Below are positions 33,409-42,778 of a stretch of 64,000 nucleotides of DNA, one piece after another (the stretch's first letter is position 1; every line of letters starts with the position of its first letter). A model generated the notes under the pieces. It did not search any database and was not told where the DNA came from. It was given only the letters and a program-made list of their open reading frames with translations. The position numbers and the translations under genes are program-made. Source of the stretch: Persicitalea sp963716085 (GTDB lineage Bacteria; Bacteroidota; Bacteroidia; Cytophagales; Spirosomataceae); NCBI GenBank assembly GCA_963716085.1, contig OY970288.1:2852001-2916000 (forward strand), written 5' to 3'.

Positions 33409-35958
33409 TCAGATTGCTTCTTGAATCACAGTCAGTTGATGCTTGAGCGTCTCCAATTCTTCGTTGGCTTTCTTGATTTTCTCTTCAAACTGCGCCTTCA
33501 CTTTATCGGCCGACTTCGATTTGGCAAAAAACTCGATGTTGTTTTCCCATAAAGAGATGTCATTTTCCAGTTGCGACACTTTGCGGCGGATGTCGCTTTC
33601 CTTGCGGTCGAGGCTGCGGCTGCTTTCGCCCTTTTTCACCATCGCGACCTCGCTTTCCAGGATGACCTGCTCCTTCTGCTGGCTGGAAAGCTTCCCGACC
33701 GACCCCACGTAGGCGTTGATCGCGTCGATATAGCGGCTTTGGATGGTCTTCATCGCTTTGCGCGGCACAAAGCCGATTTTGGCCCACTCAGCCTTGAAGT
33801 CGTTGAGGTTGGCGAGCGTGGAGTCTCCGGGATCGGCAGCGGCCTTCTCTATGCGATCGCAAAGCGCTTCTTTCTGAGCGAGATTTTCTTCAAACTCCTT
33901 GTCCTGCTCCTTGTTCTTGCTGCGTTTGTTGTTGAAGTACGTGTCGCAGGCTTGCTTGAACCGCTTATAGATCGAATTCTTGAATTTTTCGGGCACTTGT
34001 CCGATCCCCTTCCACTGCTTCTGTAACTCGATGATGCGCTGGGTATTAGCCGAATTATCCTCGCCCGATTCCAGAATCGCCTCCACTTCGGAGCAAAGCT
34101 CCTGCTTGGCTTTGAGGTTCACCTCGCGCTTGGCTTCCAATTGCTTGAAGAACTCGCTCTTGTTATTAAAGAAAGTCTTGAGCGCAGCCCAGAATTTCTT
34201 GCTCAGGTCTTTGCCTTCGCCCCGCGGCATGGGGCCTTTGATCCCCTGCCACGCTTCCTGCTGGGCGATAATTTCGCGGGTTTTAGCGTTCCATTCATTG
34301 ATGCTGCCCGAGTCGAAAGTCGTAAAGGGAACGATGCTCTCGTAGATTTTTGATTTTTTCTCGTAAATCTCGACCATCGACTTCTTCTGCTCCTCATATT
34401 GCGCGCGTCGGGCGTCATAAAGGGCGTCGAGCGATTCCTTGAAGCGCCCCCAAAGTAACTCCTGTTCCTCACGCGGCGCGGGACCGACGTGCTTGTATTC
34501 CTCAAAAATCTGGTTGCCCTCGTTCAGGATTTCGCGGCTCATCGGGCGATCAGCCAGCGTTTTGACCAGTGCCTCGATTTTTTCGCAAAGTTCCAATTTC
34601 AGGTCAGAGTTCTTCTTCCGATCGAGTTCTTTCAGCTCGAAGTAGATGTTCCGGTTGGAGAAATACCGATCGACCAGCGCGTTGTAGGTAGCCCACAAAG
34701 TGCCGTTGTGCGCCGACGAAACGTTGCCCGCCTCCCTCCATTCTTCCTGAATTTTCTTAAAGTCCTCCCAACTATTCTTGATGTCCGCCGCGCCGACTTC
34801 CTGGCTGTCGTCGGTGTCCACGAGTTCGCGGAGACGCTGGAGCAATTCGGTTTTCTGGTTGAAGTTCTGGTCGCGGCTCTTGTCGAGTTCCTGGAAGAAA
34901 GCTTTCCGCTTGGCCCTGATTTCTTTCAGCAGTTCTTCCACCCGGCGCGTCGGCGCGTCGTAGGTATACTCGAAGCCCTCTTCCGAACCCGTGTCGGCGA
35001 CGTACTTTTCTTTCGCGGCGTCCCACTCGGCGCGCTTCATCTGGGTAAGGGCCGGACGAATCTCTTTGACGACGCCGTCGATTCGCTTGATTTGCTTCAT
35101 CCCCACGCCCGCTGCCGAAATCACAGCCAACTCTTTTTCCAATGATGCCGCGAGTTCTTCCTTGCTGGCCGTGGCGTAGTCGAGTTCCTCGGTGTTGCCG
35201 TCGTCGGAATCGTCTTCGTCATCATCATCGTCCGAATCCTCGGCAGGCTGTTCCTCTTCGTCATCCTCATCTTCTGTTTCCTTCTTTGCATCTTTCGGCT
35301 GAGCAGGAGCGTCCGTTGCGGCAGTTTCTGCAACGGGCACAGCCGCTTCCTCCGAATTGTCCTTTTTCGAGTCCACGGAAGGAGTGGTTTGCTCAGGTTC
35401 AGCCTTCTCAGGATCATCTCCCGACTTATCTTCGGACACGTCCTGGTTGGCGGAATCCTCCGCCAGATCGTATGCTTTGGTCAGTAGCTCGGGATTTTCG
35501 TGGGGCACGTCGGAGATAGCGACGGCTGCCTCGTTTTTATTTCCGGTGCCAGCCTCGCCACTTGCCAGGGATTGGGTAGCATCGTGGTCGGCGGCGGCCT
35601 CGGCCATTTCGTAAGCTTTGCCCAGCAGCACAGGATCCTCATCCACGGTACCGGAAATGGCCACGGGCGTTTCCTCGGTCATTTCTTTCAGCGTTTCCGT
35701 AGCCTCCATGTCGTCATCAGAAGAACTCTTGATTGGTGGCACCAATTTATCGGTCTCGATTTGATCTGTTCCGTCGTCATTGGCCAGGTGCAGGTCGGGC
35801 GTTTGAGCCGCTGCTTCATCTGGTGTGTCGGCCGATAATTCACTCGATTTTTTGGGAGTCGAAGAACTTTCTTCGGTCGATTCAGAAACGTCGGACTGAT
35901 TTTGATTTAGGGTTTCTTCCTTTTTTTCTTCTGGTGCGTCGTGCTGAGGCTGAGTCAT
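33409..35958 (-). CDS. DUF349 repeat protein with long acidic N-terminus
   Basis: The 849-aa protein has two parts. Residues 1-270 are low-complexity and acidic (Glu, Asp, Ser, Thr, Pro; for example DEDDEEEQPAEDSDDDDDE), with internal repeats around EDPVLLGKAYEMAE and ENPELLTKAYDLAE. Residues 290-760 hold several helical DUF349 repeats (WEDFKKIQEEWREAG, IFEEYKHVGPAPREEQELLW, WKGIGQVPEKFKNSIYKRF). The C-terminus is a coiled coil. DUF349 proteins are widespread in Bacteroidota; their role is uncertain, with proposed links to nucleic acid or ribosome functions. Confidence 0.9.
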   Translation of the reverse strand: MTQPQHDAPEEKKEETLNQNQSDVSESTEESSSTPKKSSELSADTPDEAAAQTPDLHLANDDGTDQIETDKLVPPIKSSSDDDMEATETLKEMTEETPVAISGTVDEDPVLLGKAYEMAEAAADHDATQSLASGEAGTGNKNEAAVAISDVPHENPELLTKAYDLAEDSANQDVSEDKSGDDPEKAEPEQTTPSVDSKKDNSEEAAVPVAETAATDAPAQPKDAKKETEDEDDEEEQPAEDSDDDDDEDDSDDGNTEELDYATASKEELAASLEKELAVISAAGVGMKQIKRIDGVVKEIRPALTQMKRAEWDAAKEKYVADTGSEEGFEYTYDAPTRRVEELLKEIRAKRKAFFQELDKSRDQNFNQKTELLQRLRELVDTDDSQEVGAADIKNSWEDFKKIQEEWREAGNVSSAHNGTLWATYNALVDRYFSNRNIYFELKELDRKKNSDLKLELCEKIEALVKTLADRPMSREILNEGNQIFEEYKHVGPAPREEQELLWGRFKESLDALYDARRAQYEEQKKSMVEIYEKKSKIYESIVPFTTFDSGSINEWNAKTREIIAQQEAWQGIKGPMPRGEGKDLSKKFWAALKTFFNNKSEFFKQLEAKREVNLKAKQELCSEVEAILESGEDNSANTQRIIELQKQWKGIGQVPEKFKNSIYKRFKQACDTYFNNKRSKNKEQDKEFEENLAQKEALCDRIEKAAADPGDSTLANLNDFKAEWAKIGFVPRKAMKTIQSRYIDAINAYVGSVGKLSSQQKEQVILESEVAMVKKGESSRSLDRKESDIRRKVSQLENDISLWENNIEFFAKSKSADKVKAQFEEKIKKANEELETLKHQLTVIQEAI

Positions 35959-36018
35959 CGTGTTCGGTTTTTCGTAAGTCGTTCAAGGACAAATTTAACA
36001 ATCTTTATTTGAAAAGGT

Positions 36019-36026
36019 TAAATTTG
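36019..36026 (+). promoter_or_regulatory. candidate -7 element for pdxH (TAAATTTG)
   Basis: TAAATTTG matches the TAnnTTTG consensus and ends 30 nt before the pdxH start. No clear TTG lies at the proper upstream distance. Confidence 0.35.
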
Positions 36027-36056
36027 CTCAGGTAAGCCAAAATCTAAAACTACCGC

Positions 36057-36698
36057 ATGAACGATAATCTCGCCAACCTCAGGAAAGAATATACCAAGAA
36101 TGGCCTGAGTGAGAGTGAAGCAGCCGAAGAGCCGCTAAAACAATTCAGAAGCTGGTTCGAGGCCGCAATCGATGCCGGCCTCCCCGAACCCAACGCCATG
36201 CACCTGAGCACGGTGGGCGAGGGCAGCCGCCCCAGCAGCCGCATCGTGCTGATAAAAGAATTGGACGATAAGGGCTTCGTGTTTTACACCAATTATCACA
36301 GCAGAAAAGGTCACGACCTGGCGGCCAATCCCTTTGCCAGTCTTACTTTCTTCTGGGTCGATTTGGAGCGTCAGGTCAGGATCGAGGGTAAAGTAGCCAA
36401 AGTGAGTGCGCAGGAATCGGACGAATACTTCGCCGTGCGCCCTCGCGGAAGTCAGATCGGGGCTTGGGTGTCGCACCAAAGTGAAATAATTCCTTCACGT
36501 GAGGTTTTGGAACAAAGACAGAAAGCGTACGAGCAACAATTCGCCGGTAAAGAAGTGCCTCGCCCGCCGCATTGGGGCGGCTACCGCCTGGTACCAGACC
36601 GCGTGGAGTTCTGGCAGGGACGGCCGAGCCGTTTGCACGACCGGCTTGTCTATGAGGTTCGGGACGATAAATGGGTGGTCAGCCGATTGGCACCATGA
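36057..36698 (+). CDS. pdxH: pyridoxamine 5'-phosphate oxidase
   Basis: The 213-aa flavoprotein oxidises pyridoxine- or pyridoxamine-5'-phosphate to PLP. FMN and substrate motifs include NAMHLSTVGEGSRPSSRIVLIK, FYTNYHSRKGHDL, FFWVDLERQVRIEG and the C-terminal WGGYRLVPDRVEFWQGRPSRLHDR with the conserved Arg-x-His. Length and start (MNDNLANLRKEY) match the family. It stands alone. Confidence 0.97.
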   Translation: MNDNLANLRKEYTKNGLSESEAAEEPLKQFRSWFEAAIDAGLPEPNAMHLSTVGEGSRPSSRIVLIKELDDKGFVFYTNYHSRKGHDLAANPFASLTFFWVDLERQVRIEGKVAKVSAQESDEYFAVRPRGSQIGAWVSHQSEIIPSREVLEQRQKAYEQQFAGKEVPRPPHWGGYRLVPDRVEFWQGRPSRLHDRLVYEVRDDKWVVSRLAP

Positions 36699-36769
36699 GG
36701 GTGAGGTCATGGAGATGTTTGGGCGTATATTTGAGCAGGGGATCCAAGGCGGTCAAACGCCTAAACCGT

Positions 36770-37504
36770 TTAACAAAAAACAGACAAGTCTCCCACCCCC
36801 AACTGTCGCTTTGAAGTAAATCCTTCGCCGTATTTCACGCCGATGGCGTGGCCCATTTCCTCGGCCCGCGCCCTGATGAATTCGACAAATTCGGGACTGG
36901 AAATGTAGCTCTGCGGTTCCGAATCGTCCGTCCGGTTTTCTTTCGGGACAAAAAACTGGCTTTCAAAAGCCATCATCGCCGCTACTTTCTTGTCCCAGTA
37001 GGGCGTAACATCCACTACAAAATCGGGCTTGATGTAGCGATCCTGGATCATGTGGAAGACATTATTGGGTCGCCATGCTTCCTGCGTATTTCCGGCATCG
37101 TCCTGGCTTTCGATCATCCGCAATCCCGAATAAAAACAACTTTCGGCGATGAGTTGCCCACCGCGCCCGTGGTCGGGGTGGCGGTCGTCCATGGCGTTGG
37201 CTATCACGATGTCGGGCTGGTACTTGCGGAGGTAAGGAATAATGGCGCGTTGGTGAGCCTCGTCATTCTTGAAAAAACCATCGGCCAGGCCCGCGTTGTC
37301 GCGTATTTTAATTCCCAGAATTTTGGCAGCGTTATTTGCTTCCCGAATACGACCTTCGGGCGTCCCGCGCGTACCAAGCTCACCGCGTGTCAGGTCAAGT
37401 ATCCCCACCGTTTTGCCTAAGGCCATTTGCGCCATCAGTGTACCCGAGCAACCCAGTTCGACATCGTCGGGATGAGCGGCGATGGCCAGAATATCTAGTT
37501 TCAT
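36770..37504 (-). CDS. bshB1: bacillithiol biosynthesis deacetylase BshB1
   Basis: The 244-aa LmbE/PIG-L-like zinc enzyme has LDILAIAAHPDDVELGCSGT with the metal-binding AHPDD motif and DDRHPDHGRGG supplying the second His. LTRGELGTRGTPEGR is typical of BshB1, which removes acetate from GlcNAc-malate during bacillithiol synthesis. The other bsh genes are not in the window. Bacillithiol use is known in several Bacteroidota. Confidence 0.92.
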   Translation of the reverse strand: MKLDILAIAAHPDDVELGCSGTLMAQMALGKTVGILDLTRGELGTRGTPEGRIREANNAAKILGIKIRDNAGLADGFFKNDEAHQRAIIPYLRKYQPDIVIANAMDDRHPDHGRGGQLIAESCFYSGLRMIESQDDAGNTQEAWRPNNVFHMIQDRYIKPDFVVDVTPYWDKKVAAMMAFESQFFVPKENRTDDSEPQSYISSPEFVEFIRARAEEMGHAIGVKYGEGFTSKRQLGVGDLSVFC

Positions 37505-37506
37505 GT

Positions 37507-37540
37507 TTAGCTTTTGGCGGTCGGCTCTCGGCTTTCGGCC
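37507..37540. repeat. dispersed GGCGGTCGGCTCTCGGCTTTCGG-type repeat
   Basis: The words GGCGGTCGGCT and TCGGCTTTCGGCC here are the complement of GGCCGAAAGCCGACCGCCG at 25787-25805. Partial copies also occur at 37618-37645. They occur only in spacers. Confidence 0.55.
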
Positions 37541-37647
37541 TTTTTTAAATAATAATCAAATAAATGCCTTATCAAGGACATCAGGTGAAAAGTCAAGTAG
37601 CTCCGCATTAATTTAAGCCGACTGCCGACTGCCAAGAGCCCCCAGCC

Positions 37648-38730
37648 TCACTTCACCCGCAGTTTCTGACCGATGCGCAGGGTGGAGCGGGTGGAGATGC
37701 GGTTGAGTTTTGCCAAGGATGACACACTGATCCCATACCGCCCCGCAATGGAAGTGAGCGTTTCGCCCGAGCGAACGCGGTGCAGCATCGTACGAACGTA
37801 AGCGGGTTTCTCCCCGGATTCGTATTCACTCTTTGCCGTTGTCTTCCCGCCGCGCAGGTAGTCATATACGCTGGCGGTGAGCGTGAAGTGATCAGAACGC
37901 ACCTGCTGTTTGGGCCAATCGAAAATGTTGTTGGAGTCGAAGGAATTGCCCTCGAAGCGGTTTTCGTAGTGCAGGTGCGAGCCGGAGCTGCGGCCAGTGC
38001 TGCCCCCCAAACCGAGGATGTCCCCCGCTTTGACAATTTGCCCGGATTCCACCAGCTGCTTCGACATATGGCCGTAAAGCGTTTCCAAACCATTGTAGTG
38101 CCGAACCATCACGTAACGCCCGTAGCCGTTGCCGTCCCAGCCCACGATGCGTACGATGCCGTCGTAGGTGCTGTACACGGGATCGCCCGTTTCAAGGTCG
38201 ATGTCAGTGCCAAGGTGCCAGCGGCCCCAGCGGAAGCCGAAGTTGGAAGTTACCTTTGGCACTTCCACCGGGGTGTTCCAAAAGCGATTCTCGGCCGGGT
38301 CAAAGAGTTTCAGGTCGATGGTCTCGTCGAATTCCAGCGGGTTCATGCTGTACGGGTCGATGGTGCGCTCGTCCCAGATCACGTAGTACTCGGCAATCTT
38401 GACCCAATCATCACCGATTTGCATCGAATCGACTTCCAGTAGTACTTCTGGTTCGCCTTCGTCAATGGTTGTCGTGTCCTCGCTCACTACGGGATTGAGC
38501 GGCTTGGCGGGTTCGAACTGGCTTTGAAATTGAATGTTGGATGCTTCGACCTTGAAGTCTGCTTCCGGCTCCCGCTGCGGCTCTGTGGCAGGAAAATTGG
38601 GATTGGCCGTCGTGCTGTTGCCCTGGTTGATCTTAGGATTCTTGCGAAATTTTCCGCGCTCCTGGGCCTGGGCGTTTAGCAACAATGCCCCCATTGCCCA
38701 TAGCAGGCAAAAGAAAATTTTGAATTTCAT
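37648..38730 (-). CDS. M23 peptidase with C-terminal LysM domain
   Basis: I start at ATG 38730 (MKFKIFFCLLWAMGALLL), which places the signal peptide at the N-terminus. The M23 domain (about residues 155-275) has the zinc ligands in WHLGTDIDL and GSHLHYENR, so it should be an active endopeptidase. A LysM domain (VRSGETLTSIAGRYGISVSSL) at the C-terminus binds peptidoglycan. The Pro/Glu-rich region 25-100 is a linker. It probably trims cell-wall peptides. Confidence 0.92.
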   Translation of the reverse strand: MKFKIFFCLLWAMGALLLNAQAQERGKFRKNPKINQGNSTTANPNFPATEPQREPEADFKVEASNIQFQSQFEPAKPLNPVVSEDTTTIDEGEPEVLLEVDSMQIGDDWVKIAEYYVIWDERTIDPYSMNPLEFDETIDLKLFDPAENRFWNTPVEVPKVTSNFGFRWGRWHLGTDIDLETGDPVYSTYDGIVRIVGWDGNGYGRYVMVRHYNGLETLYGHMSKQLVESGQIVKAGDILGLGGSTGRSSGSHLHYENRFEGNSFDSNNIFDWPKQQVRSDHFTLTASVYDYLRGGKTTAKSEYESGEKPAYVRTMLHRVRSGETLTSIAGRYGISVSSLAKLNRISTRSTLRIGQKLRVK

Positions 38731-38872
38731 ATATAGAAAAGTCGCCACCCACCGCGGTCGGTGGCTTTGAAATAGCTATAAATAAATAGCCCGCGCCGGG
38801 TTCAGGTGCAGAACTACCGTGATTTCTTTAAAAGCAAAAAGGCAGCAGGATTTTATCCTACTGCCTTCGTCT

Positions 38873-39835
38873 TTACATCGCCACCTCCATTGGCTCGGCC
38901 ATCATCTCGTGTTCGGCCAGGTAGCGCTCGGCGTCGAGGGCCGCCATGCAGCCCGTTCCCGCCGCCGTTACCGCCTGGCGGTAAATAACGTCCTGGGCAT
39001 CGCCGCAGGCAAAAACCCCCTCCACGTTGGTGAAGGTACTTCCTTTGACGGTTTTGATGTAGCCCGCCGCGTCCCTATCGATCTGTCCCGCAAAAATATC
39101 GGTGTTGGGCTTGTGTCCGATCGCGACGAAGAAGCCCGTGACGTCGAGGACGCTTTCCTGGCCCGTTTGATTATTCACGATTTTTACGCCTTCCACTTCT
39201 TCCTTACCGAGGATCTCGACGGTTTCGGTATGCCACATGATCTCGACGTTGGTCAGCGACATCAGGCGCTTTTGCATGATGTTGGAGGCCCGCATTTCGT
39301 CGCGACGCACGAGTACGGTCACCTTGCGGCAAAGCTTGGCCAGGTAGCTGGCTTCCTCGGCGGCAGTATCACCCGCGCCAACCACGACCACATCCTGGCC
39401 CCGGAAAAAGAATCCGTCACATACTGCGCAGGCCGATACGCCTTTGCCGTTCAGCCGCTCCTCGCCGGGCAAGCCCAGCCATTTGGCCGAGGCACCCGTG
39501 GAAATAATGACGGATTCGGCTTCGATGTCATGCTTCTCGTCGATGGTTACTATACGCTTGTCGCCGGAAAAATCGACGGCGGTGGCCATGCCGTAGCGCA
39601 CGTCGGTACCAAAACGTTTGGCCTGTTTCTCGAAATCCATCATCATTTCCGGGCCGGTGACGCCGTCGGGGTAGCCGGGGTAGTTTTCTACATCGGTCGT
39701 GATGGTGAGTTGGCCGCCCGGCTGGGGGCCCGTGTAGAGAACGGGCTTTAGACCGGCCCTTGCTGCGTAAATGGCTGCCGTATAACCGGCGGGTCCCGAT
39801 CCGATGATCAGGCAATCAATTTTTTCTTGTGACAT
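38873..39835 (-). CDS. trxB: thioredoxin-disulfide reductase
   Basis: The 320-aa flavoenzyme shows the FAD motif IIGSGPAGYTAAIYAARAG, the redox pair SACAVCDGFF (CAVC), the NADPH motif VVVVGAGDTAAEEASYLA and the C-terminal GVFACGDAQDVIYRQAVTAAG. It reduces thioredoxin with NADPH in the cytoplasm. No thioredoxin gene is adjacent. The family length and order are normal. Confidence 0.97.
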   Translation of the reverse strand: MSQEKIDCLIIGSGPAGYTAAIYAARAGLKPVLYTGPQPGGQLTITTDVENYPGYPDGVTGPEMMMDFEKQAKRFGTDVRYGMATAVDFSGDKRIVTIDEKHDIEAESVIISTGASAKWLGLPGEERLNGKGVSACAVCDGFFFRGQDVVVVGAGDTAAEEASYLAKLCRKVTVLVRRDEMRASNIMQKRLMSLTNVEIMWHTETVEILGKEEVEGVKIVNNQTGQESVLDVTGFFVAIGHKPNTDIFAGQIDRDAAGYIKTVKGSTFTNVEGVFACGDAQDVIYRQAVTAAGTGCMAALDAERYLAEHEMMAEPMEVAM

Positions 39836-39866
39836 CCTTTTTTTAGTTCAAAGTTCAAAGTTCAAA

Positions 39867-39882
39867 CAGGGCCGCCTGGCGG
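39867..39882. repeat. GC-rich palindromic insert inside a GTTCAAA repeat
   Basis: Tandem AGTTCAA units upstream of trxB are interrupted by CAGGGCCGCCTGGCGG and then resume as TTCAAAGTT. CCGCC and GGCGG can pair. The core GGGCCGCCTGGCGGTTCA differs at one base from the complement of the insert at 27601-27616. Confidence 0.65.
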
Positions 39883-40076
39883 TTCAAAGTTGCTTTGGAG
39901 TTAGCAAAATCGGAATCAATAAGTCTCTAAACCAATATTTTACAATATAAAAAGCAGCGTAGTTTTCCAAAATTTCCCTTCTAAAGCATTACTGTAAAAG
40001 CGAATTCTGTGATGCTTTTATGAACAAAATTCAGGCCGCAAAAGTGCAAAGGATCTTGCGAAAAGCCAAGTTAGGT

Positions 40077-41972
40077 TCACTTGATGCGCCATTCGATGCG
40101 GCGGTTCAAGCGGCGGTTTTCCTCAGTGGTATTGGGTAGCTTGGGCTTGGTTTCGCCGTAACCTGTGGCGCTAAAACGGGTTGCGGGCACTTTGGATTGA
40201 GCCAGATACCGGGCCACACTCTGCGCCCGCTGCTTCGACAGTTCGAGGTTTTCCGTATCGCCGCCCACGTCGTCGGTGTGGCCCGCGATTTCGATGGACA
40301 AGGTAGGGTTATTTTTCAGGAAAGCGACCAGCTTTTGCAGCTCGATTTTGGATTTATCGTCCAGATCGTAGGCGCCGGTGGCAAAAAATATGTTATTCAG
40401 CACCTCGACGCGGTCTTTCTCGGCGCGTTCCAGCGGAATATCCAGCCGCACGGCAGGGGCAGAACGGCTGGGAACGAAGGTCAGACTCTTGAACAGATAG
40501 CCATCCTTGACCACGTAGAGGGCGTGTTCGCTATTTTGGTTCAGCACGGCCAGGTACTCTCCCGTGCCGGGCTGCGACGAGAAGGTCGCCACTTTCTTTT
40601 GACTCCCCAAATCGTACAATTCCAGGCTGGCTTCCAGCGGGGCGTTGGTACGCTGGTCGAAGACCCTTCCCTTGATGTAGTTCGTCGGCACGAACATCTT
40701 CTGCAACGTATCGGGAATATCGAACTCGTAGAGCGTCGCTCTGCGGCCCTCTGCTCCTACACGGTCGTCAGTGTAGTAGGCCGTTTTGCCATCCGAGGAG
40801 ATGTACATTCCCACCTGGTCGGCGACGGTATTGATGGGATACCCCAGGTTGACGGGCTGATTCCAGAGTGTGTCGGTGCGCTGCGAGATAAACAGGTCGA
40901 AGCCGCCCATGCCCGGAATTCCGTTGGAGGCGTAAAAGAGCGTGTGGCCGTTGGCGTGGATGAAGGGGGCATTCTCATCGTCGGATGTATTCACGGTACT
41001 GCCCAAGTTACGGGGGGCTTGCCAATGCCCAACGCTATCAAGGGTAGTTTGCCAAATGTCCGATTTACCAATTCCGCCGGGACGGTCGCTGGTGAAGTAC
41101 AGCACACTGCCATCGGCAGATAGCGAGGGCTGAGACTCCCAGTGATTGCTGTTGACGACATCGCCCATGTTCTGCGGCACCAGCCAATCCTTTCCTTCTT
41201 TTTTGGTAAAAAACAGATCGCAGCCTCCGTAGGTATCCGGGCGATTGCAGGCGGTGAAGACCAGGGTTCGCCCATCCGCCGAGATGGTGCAGGTCCCTTC
41301 GTTGTTGATCGTGTTGATATTTTTGGAAAGTTCTTCCGGCTCCTCCCAGCCGCTTTTGGTGCGGTGGGTGATGTACATATTCTCGTCGCGCTCGGGGGTA
41401 AGGCCGGTAAAAATCAGGGTTTCGTTATCGGCGGTCAGCACCGGAAAAAACTGCGCCGTTAAAAAATTGACCGTGTCGCCCAGCGAGCGTTTATTGATAT
41501 TTAGGGGGTGTTGAACGGCCTCTTCGGCAAATCGGGCCGAGGCCAGCCACTTGCGCGTCACCAAGGCCAGGTTCGAACGCTCGGGATAGTAGGGAAGCGC
41601 TTTATTCAAATATACCTGCGCCGAATCGTAATGCTCCCGCTGAAAGGTGTCGCGCCCCAACCACTGAAAAGCCGCCGCCGATTCGGGCGACGCGGAATCG
41701 AGCGCCACCGCCCGCTGGTAGTGAAAGCGGGTGCGTTCCGGTTGTCGCTGGAACCCGTAAATCTGACCCAGGTGAAGGTGCGCCTCGGCGATATCCGGCT
41801 GTTTTTGGAGGAGTTGCTCGTAAAGATTTTGGGCGACATCCAGCTTGCGCTCTTTCCAGGCCGTTTGGGCCGATTCGTAAAGTTGTCGGTCGCGGCGGGA
41901 TAGGGTATTGTCCTGCGCACAAGCCACATTGACTAGCAACAAAAGGCAGAAAATGACTGGGTGGCGGCGCAT
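40077..41972 (-). CDS. OmpA-family protein with TPR and PD40 propeller repeats
   Basis: The 631-aa precursor begins with a signal peptide (MRRHPVIFCLLLLVNVACAQ). TPR-like helices follow (residues 25-130: YEQLLQKQPDIAEAHLHLGQIYG), then PD40 beta-propeller repeats (LSADGSVLYFTSDRPGGIGKSDIW, ISSDGKTAYYTDDR), a carboxypeptidase-like beta domain, and a C-terminal OmpA domain (LSIEIAGHTDDVGGD, NRRLNRRIEWRIK). This layout is common in Bacteroidota, where some members work with the type IX secretion system. Its start abuts the queE stop, so the two are probably co-transcribed. Confidence 0.9.
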   Translation of the reverse strand: MRRHPVIFCLLLLVNVACAQDNTLSRRDRQLYESAQTAWKERKLDVAQNLYEQLLQKQPDIAEAHLHLGQIYGFQRQPERTRFHYQRAVALDSASPESAAAFQWLGRDTFQREHYDSAQVYLNKALPYYPERSNLALVTRKWLASARFAEEAVQHPLNINKRSLGDTVNFLTAQFFPVLTADNETLIFTGLTPERDENMYITHRTKSGWEEPEELSKNINTINNEGTCTISADGRTLVFTACNRPDTYGGCDLFFTKKEGKDWLVPQNMGDVVNSNHWESQPSLSADGSVLYFTSDRPGGIGKSDIWQTTLDSVGHWQAPRNLGSTVNTSDDENAPFIHANGHTLFYASNGIPGMGGFDLFISQRTDTLWNQPVNLGYPINTVADQVGMYISSDGKTAYYTDDRVGAEGRRATLYEFDIPDTLQKMFVPTNYIKGRVFDQRTNAPLEASLELYDLGSQKKVATFSSQPGTGEYLAVLNQNSEHALYVVKDGYLFKSLTFVPSRSAPAVRLDIPLERAEKDRVEVLNNIFFATGAYDLDDKSKIELQKLVAFLKNNPTLSIEIAGHTDDVGGDTENLELSKQRAQSVARYLAQSKVPATRFSATGYGETKPKLPNTTEENRRLNRRIEWRIK

Positions 41973-42613
41973 CAGGGAATGTTCATAAACTTGTGCGTCT
42001 GTAACGATATTTGCCAGCGCGGATTGTCTTTAATGTATTCGATGATCAGCGGCAGCATTGTCTCGTGGCGGCTCCACTCGGGTTGCAGCAGAAGTTTGCA
42101 ATGCGGCCCCACCTGCGCGGCGTGGGCTTCGGCAAAAGCAAAATCACTCTTGTTAAACACGATTGCCTTCAACTCATCCGCCGCCGGATAAATGGACGCG
42201 TGTGGCGCTTTGAATTTCTTGGGCGAAAAACAAATCCAGTCCCAGTTTCCGCTTACTGGATAAGCCCCCGAAGTTTCGATATTGGTCTGAAACCCCGCTG
42301 CTTGCAGGGCCGAGGTAAGTTCCGTCATGTCGTACATCAAAGGCTCTCCGCCCGTGACCACGGCCAGGCGTCCCGGATAGGCCAATGCGCCCCGCACGAT
42401 GTCGGCGATGGCGGTCTTGGGGTGTTGGTCGGCGTCCCAGGATTCTTTCACATCACACCAAACACAACCGACCTCGCAGCCGCCCAGGCGGATGAAGTAC
42501 GCCGCCTTACCCGAGTGTGCCCCCTCCCCTTGCAGGGTGTAAAATGCTTCCATGATAGGAAGCGGGGTGGTTGTGGTTGGTGCTATCTCTTGTATTTCTA
42601 ACGCTGCGGTCAT
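41972..42613 (-). CDS. queE: 7-carboxy-7-deazaguanine synthase
   Basis: The 213-aa radical SAM protein has the cluster motif CEVGCVWC (CxxxCxxC) and TGGEPLMY. SPKKFKAPHASI and FVFNKSDFAF-type segments match QueE, which makes the deazaguanine base for queuosine in tRNA. The N-terminal MEAFYTLQGEGAHSGK binds the substrate. The start may be at the internal Met before EAFYTLQGEG. No other queuosine genes are visible. Confidence 0.93.
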   Translation of the reverse strand: MTAALEIQEIAPTTTTPLPIMEAFYTLQGEGAHSGKAAYFIRLGGCEVGCVWCDVKESWDADQHPKTAIADIVRGALAYPGRLAVVTGGEPLMYDMTELTSALQAAGFQTNIETSGAYPVSGNWDWICFSPKKFKAPHASIYPAADELKAIVFNKSDFAFAEAHAAQVGPHCKLLLQPEWSRHETMLPLIIEYIKDNPRWQISLQTHKFMNIP

Positions 42614-42740
42614 TTCTATTTTATTGCCTGATTTTTCTTGCCAACAATCGGTCGTGCCTGACGGTATTTAGAAAAACCAATCTCCACCAATGGTAGTTCT
42701 ATAAATGGAATTGTTTCAAAGTGAGTTCTGGCATTTTAAA

Positions 42741-42778
42741 AAGTCACTCACTCATTCACTCATTCACTCATTCAAAAT
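42741..42778. repeat. CACTCATT simple repeat before the MpaB-like gene
   Basis: CACTCACTCATTCACTCATTCACTCATTC makes a short tandem array ending just before TTG 42778. The same words precede the TTG start of fumC (9949-9975) and occur at the xth stop region. Confidence 0.75.
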
